From: Desulfuromusa sp.
GTDB taxonomy: Bacteria; Desulfobacterota; Desulfuromonadia; Desulfuromonadales; Geopsychrobacteraceae
Direction: 5' to 3'
DNA length: 7,172 nt
Assembly (NCBI GenBank): GCA_029934755.1
Contig: JAOZLQ010000117.1
Coordinates: 1-7,172, forward strand
A model generated the notes under the pieces. The model saw only the letters and a program-made list of their open reading frames with translations. It made no database searches and was not told where the DNA came from. The first letter of the stretch is position 1; each line of letters opens with the position of its first letter. The translations under genes and the position numbers were made by a program. Shown piece by piece: positions 5,147 through 7,172 of this stretch.

Positions 5147-7172
5147 GTGAGCAAACGAATATTGATGTTGTTACTGACCATGGTGGTCACCTTATGTTTC
5201 GGATCCATGGCGTATGCTGGTGGTGGATGTACTACCACCGATTGCCACGCCGGCATTGAAGAGATCGTTCCAACTGACTTACCAATGTCCCAACAGATAA
5301 AAATGAACGGTCAGATGCATGGTGATCCCGATGGCTGTGTCATGTGCCACGGCGGAAATCCGACAGCCACAAAAAAAGAAGAAGCTCATAAGGGAATTCC
5401 TGCCACACTACGGATGGCTCCCGGTCCGAAGGAATTCTATCCCGATCCAGGTTCGATCTGGATTGCGGAGAACACCTGCGGTGCCTGCCATGTCGGCTAC
5501 GGATATCGTGCTGAACTCTCTCTGATGAATACTGAATCGGGTAAAATTTCTGGAAACCTGCATACCTGGGGTATTGAAGAAACCGCTGATTTTAAAAACC
5601 CCTACGGTAACTACGACGTAGAAGATATGGATTCACAAGTTCCAATTGTAGGAACCAAGGAATACAAGGCGTACATGAAAGATCAGATTGCCATGTATCC
5701 AAAACAATACCCGAAAAGCTTGAAACAAATGCCGAATCCGACCATCGATGAGGTCAAGGCCGATCCAAAAAAAGCCGCTATGACTTACCAACGCACCGAT
5801 TGTAACCGCTGCCATATCGGCGTTCGTGGTCGGGAAAAGCGTGGCGATTTTCGCGGTATGGGTTGTTCAGCTTGTCATATTCTCTATAGCAATGACGGCT
5901 TCTATGAAGGTAATGACAAAAGCATCAAAAAAGATGAGCCAGGACATATGCTTAAGCACCGGATTGCCGGAAATCGTAGAACTGACGGAATTCCGGTAGA
6001 GACCTGTAACTCCTGTCACAACCGCGGCAAGAGAATCGGTGTTTCTTACCAGGGGCTAATGGAATTTCCCTACGGATCTCCATATAATGAAGATGGAGGA
6101 AAACAACCTAAATTACACACCAAAAAGTACATGTTCATTTCTGATGACTTACACCATCAACAGAAAAGTCGTGAAGGTAATCCGGTTGGTGGCCTACTCT
6201 GTCAGGATTGCCATACCAGTATTGATATGCACGGAGACGGTAATATCCACGGAACCACGATGGGTCAAGTTGAAATCGAATGTACTGATTGCCATGGTAC
6301 CCCGAAGAAATATCCTTGGGAGCTACCACTCGGCTACGGTGATGAATTTGGTAGAAAAGAGCAGACCAAACCACGTGGTGTTGCCGAAAAGCTGACGATT
6401 ACCGGTCAACAATTCGGATATCCCTACGATCCTGAAGACGGCTTCATCCTCTCAACCCGTGGCAACCCCTTGGGCAATGTCATTCGGCGCGGTAACAAGG
6501 TTATTGTTCACTCAGCGACCGGAAACGATTTTGAGGTTGCAGGACTCAAGGCGATTAATAAAGCAGACACATGGAAAGATCCATCCGCTAAAGTTGCTAT
6601 GGACTCCATCAGTGGCCACATCGACAAGTTGGAGTGTTACACCTGTCATGCAACATGGGCACCGCAGTGTTACGGTTGCCATGTCAAGGTTGATTACAGC
6701 AGTAAAGACGGTAAGCAAAAAGGGTCAACAGACTGGATCGCTTCGGGCAACTCTCATGATGCCCAAGGTCAAACTGCGGAATCAAAACTGGGTGTCGGTG
6801 GCACATTTGTAGCCGGCAAATCAATGGAAAGCCGCTCCTATCTGCGCTGGGAAGATCCAGTTCTCGGCATCGGCGGCGAAGGTAAAGTCAGTCCGCTCAT
6901 GCCGGGCTGTCAGGTCACCTACACGGTCGTTGATGATACCGGCAAGGTCATCATCAATAATATGATTGCTGATGCTCCCGATGAAGCCAAATATATAGGA
7001 CAGGAGCATGTTCCACTGGCAATCGACATGGCGCCGGTTCAACCACATACCGCCCAGCGTAAGGCAAGAACCTGCGAAAGTTGTCACAGCAACACCAAGG
7101 TTGCCGGACTTGGTCTGGGTAATGGAACGTTCGGCACCAAACAGCACGAAGACTACGTCGCAGATTTGCTTG
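5147..7172 (+). CDS. Large secreted multiheme cytochrome c, at least 10 CXXCH plus one CX4CH (3' end cut by window edge)
   Basis: 675 residues are visible with no stop, running off the right edge. A GTG start is followed by a Sec signal peptide (charged SKR, a hydrophobic core, and an AYA cleavage site near residue 24). No lipobox is seen, so the mature protein is probably periplasmic or exported further. Heme motifs: CX4CH at 28-34, then CXXCH at 64, 111, 219, 240, 287, 352, 379, 497, 508 and 643 (first Cys). Many spare histidines (His58, His81, His139, His267, His271, His324, His336-337 and others) could be distal ligands. Hemes are unevenly placed: about 110-130-residue strand-rich, heme-free stretches lie at 384-496 and 513-642, on either side of a tight pair (CYTCH/CYGCH, six residues between motifs). 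Position after the NrfD module points to an electron acceptor or store for it, or a terminal reductase. I do not recognise the exact family, so the function stays open. Confidence 0.9.
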   Translation, partial: MSKRILMLLLTMVVTLCFGSMAYAGGGCTTTDCHAGIEEIVPTDLPMSQQIKMNGQMHGDPDGCVMCHGGNPTATKKEEAHKGIPATLRMAPGPKEFYPDPGSIWIAENTCGACHVGYGYRAELSLMNTESGKISGNLHTWGIEETADFKNPYGNYDVEDMDSQVPIVGTKEYKAYMKDQIAMYPKQYPKSLKQMPNPTIDEVKADPKKAAMTYQRTDCNRCHIGVRGREKRGDFRGMGCSACHILYSNDGFYEGNDKSIKKDEPGHMLKHRIAGNRRTDGIPVETCNSCHNRGKRIGVSYQGLMEFPYGSPYNEDGGKQPKLHTKKYMFISDDLHHQQKSREGNPVGGLLCQDCHTSIDMHGDGNIHGTTMGQVEIECTDCHGTPKKYPWELPLGYGDEFGRKEQTKPRGVAEKLTITGQQFGYPYDPEDGFILSTRGNPLGNVIRRGNKVIVHSATGNDFEVAGLKAINKADTWKDPSAKVAMDSISGHIDKLECYTCHATWAPQCYGCHVKVDYSSKDGKQKGSTDWIASGNSHDAQGQTAESKLGVGGTFVAGKSMESRSYLRWEDPVLGIGGEGKVSPLMPGCQVTYTVVDDTGKVIINNMIADAPDEAKYIGQEHVPLAIDMAPVQPHTAQRKARTCESCHSNTKVAGLGLGNGTFGTKQHEDYVADLL

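Noticed and set aside
6087..6395. Plus-strand frames (also 5319-5525 and 6459-6812) within the large cytochrome gene
   Set aside because: These are alternative frames of a continuous open frame with regularly recurring CXXCH motifs; they encode no motif themselves.
1..7172. CRISPR arrays, tRNA genes, insertion sequences
   Set aside because: No regularly spaced repeats, tRNA-like cloverleaf or transposase frames were found by eye on either strand.

Overview
The window looks like a chromosomal piece of an anaerobically respiring, multiheme-cytochrome-rich bacterium. The most likely group is the former Deltaproteobacteria (Desulfuromonadota/Desulfobacterota-like). The clues are the multiheme c-type cytochromes, the NrfD/HmcC-type membrane module, the NtrB-like kinase and a sigma-54 type promoter. 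Base composition is moderate, with a slightly AT-rich intergenic region. The taxon is inferred; there is no rRNA or other marker gene.

Layout. Positions 1-1865 (minus strand) hold most of a membrane sensor histidine kinase: a periplasmic Cache-like sensor, HAMP, HisKA and HATPase domains. Its C-terminal end runs off the left edge. A divergent regulatory region of about 320 bp (1866-2187) carries a near-consensus -24/-12 (sigma-54) promoter at 2040-2055, reading to the right. About 75-130 bp upstream of the promoter elements lie two dyads that could be enhancer sites. Rightward from there is a compact gene set: (1) a membrane-anchored tetraheme cytochrome c (2188-2847); (2) a Tat-exported ferredoxin-like subunit with 16 cysteines, enough for four [4Fe-4S] clusters (2847-3797, overlapping gene 1 by one base); (3) an NrfD/HmcC/DsrP-type integral membrane quinone-interacting subunit (3848-5062); (4) after an 84-bp gap with a perfect 8-bp hairpin, a large secreted multiheme cytochrome (5147 to beyond the right edge), with ten CXXCH motifs and one CX4CH motif already visible.

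How it may work (inference). The NrfD-like protein exchanges electrons with the menaquinone pool. The Tat-exported Fe-S protein and the anchored tetraheme cytochrome pass electrons across the periplasmic face, and the large multiheme cytochrome stores them, relays them outward or reduces a substrate. No molybdopterin catalytic subunit is visible, so the set resembles quinone:cytochrome conduits (the general type of Hmc/Dsr/Cbc complexes) more than a classical Mo oxidoreductase. The divergent Cache-domain kinase, with an NtrB-like H-box and a sigma-54 promoter next door, suggests that an unseen NtrC-type regulator switches the operon on in response to a periplasmic signal.
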